Position numbers and translations under genes: made by a program. The notes under the pieces were generated by a model. That model saw only the letters and a list, made by a program, of their open reading frames with translations. It was not told the origin of the DNA and did no database searches. 18,595 bases of DNA from positions 1-18,595 of the forward strand of contig CAMEAW010000047.1 in assembly GCA_945911685.1 (NCBI GenBank), read 5' to 3'. Each line of letters opens with the position of its first letter. Position 1 is the stretch's first letter. This document shows, piece by piece, positions 6,558-14,984 of the stretch. Source of the stretch: Bordetella parapertussis. GTDB taxonomy: Bacteria > Pseudomonadota > Gammaproteobacteria > Burkholderiales > Burkholderiaceae_B.

Positions 6558-7196
6558 ATGAGCGAACCCACCCGTGACGAAAACTACCGTGGCGTCTTTG
6601 ATACTGCGTTGGGTTTTGGCAATCGCCCTGCTGTAATTGTGGTTGACTTTGTCAAAGCCTACACCACACCAGACGCGCCTTTTTTTGGACAAGGTGTTGT
6701 CGATGCGGTGCAGCATTCAGTGCCACTCCTAGAGGCTGCGCGAGCAGCCAAGGTACCCGTGCTGTACACCCAGGTGGTTTATCACCCCTCAGGCGCTGAC
6801 GGTGGCATGTTCTTTAAAAAGGTTCCCTCGCTCAAACTTTTTGTAAAAGGCGAACCATTAGGTGAGATCGACGCTCACATTACGCCTCACCCTCAAGATT
6901 TTATTATCACCAAGCAATACCCAAGCTGTTTTTTTGGCACATCCCTAGGGTCAACCCTTAAGACTTTAGATATCGACACTATCGTGCTGATTGGTTGCTC
7001 GACCAGCGGCTGTGTCCGAGCGACCGCCGTTGATGGCATCCAGTATGGTTACCGTGTCGTGGTGCCCCGCGAATGCTCAGGTGATCGCCACGAGGGCCCG
7101 CACGATGCGGCCTTGTTCGATATCAATGCCAAGTACGGTGATGTTGTACCAAAATCAAAAGTGATTAGTTGGTTTAATACACTGGCTCACAACTGA
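6558..7196 (+). CDS. Isochorismatase-family amidohydrolase (N-carbamoylsarcosine amidase/maleamate amidase-like)
   Basis: A 212-residue cysteine hydrolase of the isochorismatase-like fold. The catalytic triad is visible as D30 in VIVVDFVKAYT, K119 in ITKQYPSCFFGT and C152 in GCSTSGCVRATAVDG. The GFGNRPAVIVVDF-type N terminus resembles the branch holding N-carbamoylsarcosine amidase and maleamate amidohydrolase, rather than nicotinamidase or true isochorismatase. Such enzymes release ammonia (plus CO2 from carbamoyl groups) from small amides in the cytosol. It is the first gene of the operon; the next starts one base after its stop, so translation is probably coupled. Its association with an amidase and an importer supports a nitrogen-compound degradation role. 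The exact substrate cannot be read from the sequence. Confidence 0.92.
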   Translation: MSEPTRDENYRGVFDTALGFGNRPAVIVVDFVKAYTTPDAPFFGQGVVDAVQHSVPLLEAARAAKVPVLYTQVVYHPSGADGGMFFKKVPSLKLFVKGEPLGEIDAHITPHPQDFIITKQYPSCFFGTSLGSTLKTLDIDTIVLIGCSTSGCVRATAVDGIQYGYRVVVPRECSGDRHEGPHDAALFDINAKYGDVVPKSKVISWFNTLAHN

Positions 7197-7197
7197 C

Positions 7198-7878
7198 ATG
7201 AGCGCACCAGCACTCACCATTCTTAAAGATTGGCCTCGCTTCACCGTTCAGCCTTATCCAGTTTTTTTAAAAGCATCTTCTAACCAATTTAGCGATGCGA
7301 CTGACGGGCGTGGCACTCTCAAGCACTCGTTGCGCCGTTTTTCCGGAGGCTCCAGACTCATGGGTTCTGCCCTGCCAGTCTGGACAGCCCCTGGGGATAA
7401 TCTGGCCCCCTACGCTGCACTAAAAGTGATTCAACCCGGCGACATACTCGTGGTTGCAAGCGCCTCTTATACAGGCTGCGCACTTTTAGGTGATCACATT
7501 ATGGGCCTCTTGAATAATGCGAAAGCGGCGGGCATGATTACCGACGGCTTAATACGTGATCTTGAGGGCTTAAGCGACATCAACTTGCCGGTGTACGCCG
7601 CCGGCACTTCGCCTCTGGTTCCTACCAAGCATGGGCCCGGCACAGTTGGTTTACCCATAACTCTGGGGTCTGTCGTCATCCACCCTGGTGATCTAATCAT
7701 CGCAGACGATGACGGCATCGTCATTGTCCCACCCGCTGAGTTTGCTCAGGTATCAGACAAACTAATAGCGCTGCGAGAACGGGACGCAGCGCTTGAACAA
7801 CGCGTTCGTGCAGGCGCCACAGAGCCACCAGACTTTGAGCAACTTCTTGAACGCGTTGGGGTTCGGTGGCTCACATGA
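7198..7878 (+). CDS. RraA-family protein (HMG/CHA aldolase-like)
   Basis: A 226-residue member of the RraA/4-hydroxy-4-methyl-2-oxoglutarate aldolase family. The signature AAGMITDGLIRDLEGL (110-125) carries the conserved R120-D121 pair that in HMG aldolases contacts substrate and metal. HPGDLIIADDDGIVIVP (161-177) is the other typical block. Family members are metal-dependent aldolases or oxaloacetate decarboxylases in aromatic-acid degradation, or the RNase E regulator RraA. The catabolic context favours an enzyme acting on a keto acid. The N-terminal segment (1-35) is divergent, but length is in the normal range. The stop codon overlaps the next start by four bases (ATGA), so translation is coupled with the amidase. 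Confidence 0.88.
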   Translation: MSAPALTILKDWPRFTVQPYPVFLKASSNQFSDATDGRGTLKHSLRRFSGGSRLMGSALPVWTAPGDNLAPYAALKVIQPGDILVVASASYTGCALLGDHIMGLLNNAKAAGMITDGLIRDLEGLSDINLPVYAAGTSPLVPTKHGPGTVGLPITLGSVVIHPGDLIIADDDGIVIVPPAEFAQVSDKLIALRERDAALEQRVRAGATEPPDFEQLLERVGVRWLT

Positions 7879-9284
7879 GCTCAAAACACAACAAGCGCTC
7901 TGCACCCTTATGGGCAATCACGCTTGCCGAGGCCTCTGCGCGCATTGCAAATCAAACGCTCTCGCCAAGTGACTTGTTAGAGGCTTATCTTGAGCGCATA
8001 GCGGCCGTCGACGATCGCATCCATTCTTATATTCACGTCGCAGCCGCGCAGGCTAGAGTTGCGGCTGCACAAGCGGGCAAAGAGATTACTGCCGGTCATT
8101 GGAAAGGCCCCTTGCATGGCCTACCTTTTGCAGTCAAAGATAACTATGATGTCGCGGGCATGCCTGCGACTGCAGGATCACGCCTACGTCTGGAACATGT
8201 CCCCTCGCAAGATGCTGCCTTGGTTCAACAACTTAAAGCTGCCGGCGCCATACTGATGGGTAAGCTCTCGACATGGGAATTTGGCACGGGCAACGGTGGC
8301 GAATACTTTGATTTACCTTTTCCGCCGGCGCGTAACCCTTGGGATACAAGTCGCTTTACCGGCGGGTCCTCAACCGGCGCGGGCGCCAGCGTCGCCGCAG
8401 GCACCACGCTCTTTGCTCTGGGCTCCGACACAACGGGTTCAGTACGTTTGCCGGCTGCCGCCTGTGGTGCGATCGGCATGATTGCGACGCCAGGCCGTTT
8501 ATCCACGCAAGGCATTCTCCCAAATTGTTGGTCACTTGATATCCCTGGCCCTTTAGCCTGGACCGTCGAAGACTGCGCCATGATTTTGGACACACTGTTT
8601 AATCAAACGATTGATCCAAAAAATATTCAGCCTAGCCTACGCAGATCGATCGGCAAACCGATCACCGGTCTACGTATCGCAGTGGTTGACGATCCGGGGC
8701 CTGGTTTTCCCGATGCCGATCCTCCGCTGAAAAAGGGTTTTGAACAAGCCTTAGAAGTACTTGAGCAACTGGGCGCACAACTCACCCGAGTCAAATTGCC
8801 GGTTCCCGCGGCCGAGTGCTTTGCAGCCTCGCGAATGATTGGTCCGGCAGAAACGGCTGCGATTCATGAACAAGAATTAAAAGAACAGGCAGACCAAATG
8901 GGGTTTGCCTTGCGCGATAAATTGCTGGCGGGTTCGCTGGTGCGCGCCGTTGACTATCTTGCAGCGCAGCGCCTGCGGCGCACGGTTGCGACGAGTCTAG
9001 ATACTTTGATGCGCGGCTATGATGCGCTTGTCACCTTCGGTACCTTACACATGCCGCCCCGTTTAGGCGTCGAGCCCGAGATGACTGCCTTCACTATTGA
9101 AACCATGCTCACGCCTTTTAATCTCTCGGGACATCCCGTCATGATGCAATGCAATGGTTTCAATAAGGGGCTGCCGCTCAATTGGCAAATCGTTGGCAAC
9201 CGCGGAGATGAAGCAACAATTATTCGCGTGGCTTCCGCATACGAAAACGCAACCACGTGGCGTGAAAAACGGGCGCAACCCTGA
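7875..9284 (+). CDS. Amidase-signature family hydrolase (GatA/AtzE-like)
   Basis: A 469-residue amidase-signature enzyme. The Ser-cisSer-Lys triad can be placed as K88 in LPFAVKDNYDV, S165 in FTGGSSTGAG and S189 in SDTTGSVRLPA, with the cis-Ser to nucleophile spacing of 24 residues usual for the family. The block after the nucleophile reads GMIATPGR where many members have GLKPTxGR. These enzymes hydrolyse carboxamides to acid and ammonia in the cytosol. The ATG at 7875, inside an ATGA overlap, is preferred to an in-frame GTG at 7866. Its stop overlaps the start of a 69-residue GatC/AtzG-like gene, as in the AtzE/AtzG pair of cyanuric acid degradation. It is not called AtzE because the surrounding Atz pathway is absent. 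The substrate is unknown. Confidence 0.92.
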   Translation: MSSKHNKRSAPLWAITLAEASARIANQTLSPSDLLEAYLERIAAVDDRIHSYIHVAAAQARVAAAQAGKEITAGHWKGPLHGLPFAVKDNYDVAGMPATAGSRLRLEHVPSQDAALVQQLKAAGAILMGKLSTWEFGTGNGGEYFDLPFPPARNPWDTSRFTGGSSTGAGASVAAGTTLFALGSDTTGSVRLPAAACGAIGMIATPGRLSTQGILPNCWSLDIPGPLAWTVEDCAMILDTLFNQTIDPKNIQPSLRRSIGKPITGLRIAVVDDPGPGFPDADPPLKKGFEQALEVLEQLGAQLTRVKLPVPAAECFAASRMIGPAETAAIHEQELKEQADQMGFALRDKLLAGSLVRAVDYLAAQRLRRTVATSLDTLMRGYDALVTFGTLHMPPRLGVEPEMTAFTIETMLTPFNLSGHPVMMQCNGFNKGLPLNWQIVGNRGDEATIIRVASAYENATTWREKRAQP

Positions 9285-9493
9285 TGACCAAATCAAAGAC
9301 AAAGAAAGCCGAACCCACCCTCGAGGAAGCAAACGCCTTTGCCCAGCGGCATGGATTGAATCACCTGAGGCCAGAGTACATCGCTCGACTGCGCGAACTC
9401 ATCGCGCCCGTCGCCTTTTATGGACAACAAGTTAGACGTTCTCCGCATAAAGAGAATGCGCCCGCGTCCGAATTCACAGCTTTTAAACCGTAA
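9284..9493 (+). CDS. Small GatC/AtzG-like partner protein of the amidase
   Basis: A 69-residue protein whose ATG overlaps the TGA of the amidase gene (TGATG), forcing near-equal expression. A charged N terminus (MTKSKTKKAEP) precedes a predicted helix (EEANAFAQRHGL), a second helix (PEYIARLRELIAPVAFYGQQV) and an extended tail ending ASEFTAFKP. That helix-helix-tail layout, size and position match the GatC/AtzG type (DUF4089-like), small subunits that wrap around amidase-signature enzymes and are needed for folding or activity. AtzG with AtzE is the closest functional parallel I know. Sequence identity is too weak to assign by eye, so the call rests on size, predicted structure and overlap. 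It could instead be an unrelated small protein. Confidence 0.62.
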   Translation: MTKSKTKKAEPTLEEANAFAQRHGLNHLRPEYIARLRELIAPVAFYGQQVRRSPHKENAPASEFTAFKP

Positions 9494-9523
9494 CTAAACG
9501 ACTACTTAAAGAGGGCAGCAAAC

Positions 9524-11086
9524 ATGCAAAAAAAACCTTCATTCAATACCGACATGAGTCGACGGCACATGTTGGGACTTATGGGCGCGACAGCGGCAGT
9601 CTCGATGCTTCCTTGGGATCCTCTTAGCGCTCAAACAGCCACTGGTGTCTTGCGCGTGCGTTTGGGCGCGGACATTGGAAACCTGGATCCTGCAAAAATA
9701 TTTTTAATTGAAAATCAAACGGTCGCTGGGCATATTTATAACGGCCTTGTGAAATATGATCAGAAAACAAATAATATCGTCCCCGATCTAGCCGCTAGCT
9801 GGGAAGTTTCACCCGACGCAACGGTCTACACGTTCAAACTCAAGCCCGGCGTCAGCTTCCACAAAGGCTTTGGTCCACTGACCTCTGATGATGTCAAATT
9901 TTCGTATGATCGCGTCATCGACCCGACTGGTGGCAGCGCGTATCGCGGCCAACTCGCCTCGATCAAAACGATTGAAACGCTCGATCCCTTAACTGTCAGA
10001 ATCACCCTGACAGCGCCAACGGCGGGCTTCTTACACAAGTTAACTGCATTCAATCAAGGCTGGATCGTATCGCGCAAAGCCGTCACCGAGATCGGTGATA
10101 AGTACTCAATGCAGCCTATTGGCACCGGTCCCTTCGTGTTTGACAAGTGGACACCAGGAAATGAAGCGCGTGTCATCGCAAACAAAGCCTACTTTGACGG
10201 TTCACCTAGCGTAAACGAAGTCATCTTCAAGGTGATCAGAGACGAAACTGCCGCAGCAATTGCGGTCGAGAACCGTGAAATAGATATTTTCTTTGCCTTA
10301 CAGCAGCCAGATATGATTGCGCGAATGCGTAAAGCAAAAGGCGTAGTTGTTTTCGAACGCCCTGCCAATCACACAATCAATTTAGTCCTCAACACAACTA
10401 TCAAACCGCTTGATGATGTGCGCGTCCGTCGGGCAATGACTCATGCGATCAATCGAAAAGCTCTGATCGATGGCTATTTCAAAGGTACAAAAAACGAAGC
10501 AAGCACAGTGCTGACTCCTTCCTTCGTCGAGTATTCAGAAGACGTTGTGAAGTATCCCTACGACCCTGCGAAGGCAAAGGCGCTGCTGAAAGAGGCTGGC
10601 CTTGCCTCTGGATTTAAATTCGTCATCACCTCAGTCGGGCTCAATCCCTTTGACAAAATTCCCGTCCCGATTGCTGAAGACCTAAAAGACGTGGGAATTG
10701 ACGCCAGCATTCAGATTCTTGAACGGGCTGCTTACCAACAAGCTCGCTCAAAAGGCGAAATCCAAAGCTGTATTACTGGTCTAGTTGGGCCACCAGACCC
10801 AGACTCGCCACTTGTTTCGCTTTTCTCGACAAAATCATTTCCGCCCGGACTCAATACTTCAAAGTACGATAAGGTCGATGATTTGCTCGCAAAAGCTGCG
10901 ACCAGCACTGATCCAAATGCTCGCAAAGCGGCCTACGCAGAAATATTAAAACGCACAGCATCGGATCAACCTTTGATTCCGCTTTACCAAGATCGTCTAT
11001 TTTTGGCACATACTGAGCGAGTTCAAGGGCTGATACAAAACTCGCTATTTACGATGCAGTCCTTCGGTGTGTCTTTGAAAGGATAG
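9524..11086 (+). CDS. ABC transporter substrate-binding protein, peptide/nickel (SBP_bac_5) family, Tat-exported
   Basis: A 520-residue periplasmic binding protein of the Dpp/Opp/Nik class. The N terminus has a twin-arginine motif, SRRHML (R13-R14), a hydrophobic stretch and a probable cleavage near PLSAQ, suggesting folded export by the Tat system. Family blocks include LRVRLGADIGNLDPAKI, IYNGLVKYD, ASWEVSPDATVYTFKLKPGV and DDVKFSYDRV, then VRRAMTHAINRKALIDGYFKG. It should capture the operon substrate and deliver it to the two permeases encoded downstream. A GAGGGC ribosome-binding site precedes the ATG by about nine bases; the 30-base gap from the small amidase partner shows no separate promoter. 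Binding proteins of this class carry peptides, but also opines, nickel and other compounds, so the catabolic neighbours are a better guide to the ligand. Confidence 0.95.
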   Translation: MQKKPSFNTDMSRRHMLGLMGATAAVSMLPWDPLSAQTATGVLRVRLGADIGNLDPAKIFLIENQTVAGHIYNGLVKYDQKTNNIVPDLAASWEVSPDATVYTFKLKPGVSFHKGFGPLTSDDVKFSYDRVIDPTGGSAYRGQLASIKTIETLDPLTVRITLTAPTAGFLHKLTAFNQGWIVSRKAVTEIGDKYSMQPIGTGPFVFDKWTPGNEARVIANKAYFDGSPSVNEVIFKVIRDETAAAIAVENREIDIFFALQQPDMIARMRKAKGVVVFERPANHTINLVLNTTIKPLDDVRVRRAMTHAINRKALIDGYFKGTKNEASTVLTPSFVEYSEDVVKYPYDPAKAKALLKEAGLASGFKFVITSVGLNPFDKIPVPIAEDLKDVGIDASIQILERAAYQQARSKGEIQSCITGLVGPPDPDSPLVSLFSTKSFPPGLNTSKYDKVDDLLAKAATSTDPNARKAAYAEILKRTASDQPLIPLYQDRLFLAHTERVQGLIQNSLFTMQSFGVSLKG

Positions 11087-11091
11087 TCAGC

Positions 11092-12033
11092 GTGCTCGGA
11101 CATGTTGGTCGAACCCTGTTAAGACTATTCGTTACGGGGCTAGGGATTGCTTCGGTCGCGTTCTTTTTAATGAGAGCGATACCGGGTGATCCCGCGTCCT
11201 TCATGCTCGGGGACTATGCCACCAAAGAATCGATCACAGCCCTGCGCGCAAAGCTCGGACTCGATGAGCCCGTCTGGCGCCAATACACCTTATTTTTAAG
11301 CCACGCGGCTACTGGTAATTTCGGAACTTCAGTTGTCACCGGGCAACCGGCGCTTCAAGAAGTGATGGCCAGCATCCCATCTTCGGCCGTTCTAGCGTTG
11401 TCGGGGCTCTTTATCGCGATCTTGATTGGGCTGCCGTTAGGCATCGTCTGTGCAGTGCGGCACGGAACCTGGGTGGATGTCAGTGTGATGCTTGGCGCGT
11501 TAGCCGGCATTTCTTTTCCGGTCTTCTGGATGGGCTTAGCAGCAATTTTACTTTTCTCATACTGGATTCCAATCTTTCCGGCGCTTGGTTCGAGTAATGC
11601 AAAAGATATTTTGACGCAAATTCACCATCTTATTTTGCCTGCTCTGGTGCTCGGGGTGTCGATCGCAGCTTACATTGCTCGGCTCACACGCTCGGCAATG
11701 TTAGAGGTCTTATCTCAAGACTATATCCGTGTGGCGCGCGCCATGGGGGTACCCGAGAGACGCATTATTTTTAAACTTGCCCTGCGTAATGCCTTGGTGC
11801 CGATCTTGGCTGTGATTGGTGTCACCTTTGCCTGGTCGTTTGGTAATGCGATCTTGATTGAAGCTGTGTTTAGCAGACCTGGTCTGGGCTCAATGTTATT
11901 GAAAGCGATTTTGGCGCGAGATTATCAGTTGGTACAAGCCGGCGTTTTGATACTCGCCTTCATGGTTGTCCTCATTAACGCGAGCCTCGACTTAACCTAC
12001 ACCTTAATCGACCCACGGCTGAAGGCATCATGA
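11092..12033 (+). CDS. ABC transporter permease, DppB/OppB type
   Basis: A 313-residue inner-membrane permease with about six hydrophobic helices. The N-terminal motif FFLMRAIPGDPASFMLG is characteristic of DppB/OppB, as is the periplasmic segment around GLDEPVWRQY and GNFGTS. The cytoplasmic EAA loop (about residues 203-237, LSQDYIRVARAMGVPERRI) is the docking site for an ATPase. It begins at a GTG at 11092, six bases after the binding-protein stop, with a GGA purine site overlapping that stop. No ATG near the 5' end would preserve the conserved N terminus. It would form the channel with the DppC-type permease, whose gene overlaps by four bases. Confidence 0.95.
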   Translation: MLGHVGRTLLRLFVTGLGIASVAFFLMRAIPGDPASFMLGDYATKESITALRAKLGLDEPVWRQYTLFLSHAATGNFGTSVVTGQPALQEVMASIPSSAVLALSGLFIAILIGLPLGIVCAVRHGTWVDVSVMLGALAGISFPVFWMGLAAILLFSYWIPIFPALGSSNAKDILTQIHHLILPALVLGVSIAAYIARLTRSAMLEVLSQDYIRVARAMGVPERRIIFKLALRNALVPILAVIGVTFAWSFGNAILIEAVFSRPGLGSMLLKAILARDYQLVQAGVLILAFMVVLINASLDLTYTLIDPRLKAS

Positions 12034-12923
12034 CCACATCTCTCGACCAGCAGAAGCGCGATCAGCAAGATCGCCGCAGAGCGACCTGGCGTCGGTTCAC
12101 CAGTCATCCGAGTCTGATGATCGGCACCGTTATTCTGGTAATTCTAGTCGTCGTTGCACTCGCCGCCCCGTGGCTCGCACCCTACTCTCCTACACGCACA
12201 AGCTTGATCAACACCTTACAAGACGCCTCATGGGCTCACCCGCTCGGAACAGATCAATTTGGACGCGACGTACTTTCTCGGCTGATTCATGGGACACGCG
12301 TGTCCTTATTAGTTGCATTTTGGGTCGTCACCTTATCACTCATCATTGGCACCGTCGTGGGTGGCATTGCCGGCTTTTTCGGTGGCTGGATTGATCGAAG
12401 TATCAACGTCGTCAACGATATCTTGATGGCGTTTCCTGGTTTTTTACTTGCGCTTGCCATCGTAGCGACCCAAGGCTCATCGCTCGAGTCAGTCATCATC
12501 GCAGTATCGATTGCCTATACACCGCGCGTCACAGCAGTGATGCGCTCAGTGGCACTCACGATTCGCCCACGCCCCTTTATTGAAGCCTCTCGTTCGATCG
12601 GTATGACGTCAACGCGAATCTTGCTTAGACATGTGATCCCTAATGCTCTGCCCCCGGTGATTGTCGTTGCGACACTCAGCGCAGCCTCAGCCATCCTCGC
12701 AGAGGCTGGCTTGAGTTTTTTAGGCTTAGGCGTCAGGCCACCGATTCCGACCTGGGGAAACATCATCGCGGATGGTCAAGCATCCATCACAACAAATCCG
12801 CTCATCTCGATTTCTTCTGGTCTATGTATTGCCGCCATGGTCATCGCACTAAATTTAATTGGTGACGGACTCAGAGACGCACTTGATCCACAGATGCGTC
12901 GCCAGACTGCGAAAATTCTATGA
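12030..12923 (+). CDS. ABC transporter permease, DppC/OppC type
   Basis: A 297-residue inner-membrane permease. It has the hydrophilic N-terminal tail usual for DppC, a first helix (GTVILVILVVVALAAPWLA), the family motif HPLGTDQFGRDVLSRLIHG, and an EAA loop (EASRSIGMTSTRILLRHVIPN) that contacts the nucleotide-binding subunits. EAGLSFLGLGVRPPIPTWG is another DppC hallmark near the C-terminal helices. The start overlaps the preceding permease gene in ATGA, and its own stop overlaps the ATPase gene in the same way, so the two channel halves and ATPase are probably made in proportion. All expected motifs are present with no sign of damage. Confidence 0.95.
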   Translation: MTTSLDQQKRDQQDRRRATWRRFTSHPSLMIGTVILVILVVVALAAPWLAPYSPTRTSLINTLQDASWAHPLGTDQFGRDVLSRLIHGTRVSLLVAFWVVTLSLIIGTVVGGIAGFFGGWIDRSINVVNDILMAFPGFLLALAIVATQGSSLESVIIAVSIAYTPRVTAVMRSVALTIRPRPFIEASRSIGMTSTRILLRHVIPNALPPVIVVATLSAASAILAEAGLSFLGLGVRPPIPTWGNIIADGQASITTNPLISISSGLCIAAMVIALNLIGDGLRDALDPQMRRQTAKIL

Positions 12924-13918
12924 GCCATCCTTCAAAGGTATTGCTCGATATTCAACAACTCTCGGTGGCAGTGAGTGAAGCGCATTCGGCGATCCCTTTA
13001 GTGCACAATGTATCTCTTCAGATCAATTCAGGAGAAACACTTGCCGTCGTTGGCGAATCTGGATCCGGCAAAACCCTAACCTTTTTAGCCGCGTTAGGCA
13101 TTGCTCCCGCGGGCATTAAAGTCACCTCTGGTAAGGTTCTTTTTGAGGGTGACGATCTAACAAAACTGAATCCTAACGCGCTACGTACAATGCGCGGCAC
13201 CGCAATTTCGATGGTGTTCCAAGATCCCCTGTCCGCACTGAACCCAGTCTTTTCGATCGGCACCCAAATCATTGAAGTCTTGCGCGCTCACTTACCGTTG
13301 ACTAAAGCGCAAGCGCGCACGCGCGCAATCGAATTACTCGAGCGCGTTCACATTCCTGATCCTCATCACCGAATTGATGATTACCCACACCAGTTTTCGG
13401 GTGGTATGCGGCAACGTGCCTTGATCGCTATGGCTATTGCGCTTGAGCCTAAAGTGCTCATTGCGGACGAACCCACGACGGCACTTGACGTGACCGTGCA
13501 AGCGCAAGTGCTCGAGTTACTTTCTCAGCTGCGGGAAGAAACTGGGATGGCCTTGGTGCTGATCACCCACGATTTAGGCTTGGTTGCCCGACATGCCGAT
13601 CGTGTTGCAGTGTTTTACGCTGGAAGAATCGTTGAACAGGCGGCGGTTCAAGCTTTATTTCGCGAACCGCGCCACCCGTATACCGTTTCTTTATTTCGAA
13701 CCATTCCCAGATTAGATAGCCCCACAGATATAGCCCTGACCCCGATTGTCGGCCAACCCCCCAATCTAGCAAAATTACCAGCGGGCTGTCCCTTTGCACC
13801 GCGCTGCTATCTCGCGAAATCAGATTGTGGATCGTTACAGACCACACTCGTCGACACGACTAGCAAAGAACATCTGTCGGCTTGTCAGTATTGGCCTGAA
13901 GTTCACCAAGAGTTTTAA
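12920..13918 (+). CDS. ABC transporter ATP-binding protein, DppD/OppD type
   Basis: A 332-residue nucleotide-binding subunit powering uptake through the DppB/DppC channel. Walker A is GESGSGKT (45-52), the signature FSGGMRQ (159-165), Walker B VLIADE (179-184) and the switch histidine H217 in LITHDLG. The C-terminal oligopeptide-transporter domain has clustered cysteines (C290, C296, C303, C322) in the pattern seen in many OppD/DppD proteins. Some relatives bind an iron-sulfur cluster there; whether this one does is not shown. It overlaps the permease gene by four bases and ends one base before the second ATPase gene. Confidence 0.95.
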   Translation: MSHPSKVLLDIQQLSVAVSEAHSAIPLVHNVSLQINSGETLAVVGESGSGKTLTFLAALGIAPAGIKVTSGKVLFEGDDLTKLNPNALRTMRGTAISMVFQDPLSALNPVFSIGTQIIEVLRAHLPLTKAQARTRAIELLERVHIPDPHHRIDDYPHQFSGGMRQRALIAMAIALEPKVLIADEPTTALDVTVQAQVLELLSQLREETGMALVLITHDLGLVARHADRVAVFYAGRIVEQAAVQALFREPRHPYTVSLFRTIPRLDSPTDIALTPIVGQPPNLAKLPAGCPFAPRCYLAKSDCGSLQTTLVDTTSKEHLSACQYWPEVHQEF

Positions 13919-13919
13919 G

Positions 13920-14969
13920 ATGGCGCATCCTACACCAGCCCCTTTGCTTGAACTCAAGAATATCTGCAAGACGTTCAATGGCTCCGTGTCTTGGCGCGGT
14001 CGCTCGTCCAACGGGGTTCAAGCGGTGGATCAAGCCACGCTGGCTCTATACCCCGGTGAAACCCTTGGTTTAGTGGGCGAAACCGGTAGTGGAAAAAGTA
14101 CCTTGGGGCGGATTGCTCTGCGCTTGATCGAACCCAGTTCAGGGAGCGTAATGTTTGAAGGGCAAGACATCACACATTTGTCGCCCCGTTCAATGCGCGA
14201 AAAGCGGCAACGTATGCAAATGGTCTTTCAAGACCCCTACGGCTCGCTTGATCCGCGTATGAGTGTTAACAAACTCGTTTCAGAACCATTAGTCGTTCAC
14301 AATGTCGCCTATGCGCAACGTCAAGAAAAAATGCATGCGGCGCTCGAGCAAGTTGGCCTTGATCCATCGCTGGCGCATCGCTACCCACATGAATTTTCAG
14401 GAGGCCAACGTCAACGCATTGGTATTGCGCGCGCGATGGTTCTTGATCCCGCTTTTCTGGTTTTAGATGAGCCTGTCTCTGCACTCGATGTTTCCATTCA
14501 AGCTCAAGTTTTAAATCTGCTACACGAGATTCAAATTCGTACTGGGGTGTCATACCTGTTTATTGCGCATGACTTGTCTGTCGTGCGCCATATTAGTCAT
14601 CGCGTAGCCGTGATGTACCTTGGTCGTATTGTCGAAATTGGCACGCGCGACGCTATCTATAACCGGCCCAAGCATCCCTACACAGTCTCACTCTTATCCG
14701 CTGTACCCATACCCGATCCGATGCTTGAACGCGCGCGCAAACGAATCCCCTTGATCGGCGAAATCGGCTCGGCCAACAACACACCTAGCGGCTGTCGCTT
14801 TCATCCACGCTGCCCACGCGCGCACGAGATCGCGCAGCAGAGCAATATCGCGAAACAAAAACTAGGCGCCATTGAAATACCAGTCTTGTGCGCCACGCAA
14901 GACCCTGCACTTGTCGGCTCTGATACAGAGCAGGCCTGTGCCTGTCACTTTCCTCATGAGACGTTCTAG
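13920..14969 (+). CDS. ABC transporter ATP-binding protein, DppF/OppF type
   Basis: The second ATPase of the importer, 349 residues. Walker A is GETGSGKS (53-60), the signature FSGGQRQ (159-165), Walker B FLVLDE (179-184) and the H-loop H217 in FIAHDLS. The C-terminal GCRFHPRCPRA segment is typical of DppF/OppF. The ATG at 13920 follows the stop of the DppD-type gene by one base and has AAGAG about ten bases upstream. A longer in-frame reading from 13794 would lie wholly within the previous gene and is rejected. An extra stretch near residues 19-33 (SVSWRGRSSNGV) is a variable insertion common in OppF between the first strands. It completes a five-gene Dpp-type system. Confidence 0.95.
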   Translation: MAHPTPAPLLELKNICKTFNGSVSWRGRSSNGVQAVDQATLALYPGETLGLVGETGSGKSTLGRIALRLIEPSSGSVMFEGQDITHLSPRSMREKRQRMQMVFQDPYGSLDPRMSVNKLVSEPLVVHNVAYAQRQEKMHAALEQVGLDPSLAHRYPHEFSGGQRQRIGIARAMVLDPAFLVLDEPVSALDVSIQAQVLNLLHEIQIRTGVSYLFIAHDLSVVRHISHRVAVMYLGRIVEIGTRDAIYNRPKHPYTVSLLSAVPIPDPMLERARKRIPLIGEIGSANNTPSGCRFHPRCPRAHEIAQQSNIAKQKLGAIEIPVLCATQDPALVGSDTEQACACHFPHETF

Positions 14970-14984
14970 CCAACACCCCAAGCG

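Noticed and set aside
6558..7196. Assigning the isochorismatase-family enzyme as RutB because a flavin-reductase-like gene is divergent
   Set aside because: The rest of the Rut pathway (RutA monooxygenase, RutC, RutD) is absent, and the N-terminal pattern looks more like N-carbamoylsarcosine or maleamate amidases.
7875..9493. Naming the amidase and small partner AtzE and AtzG
   Set aside because: The architecture matches, but no cyanuric acid hydrolase, AtzF or AtzH-like gene is nearby and sequence identity cannot be measured here, so only a similarity is stated.
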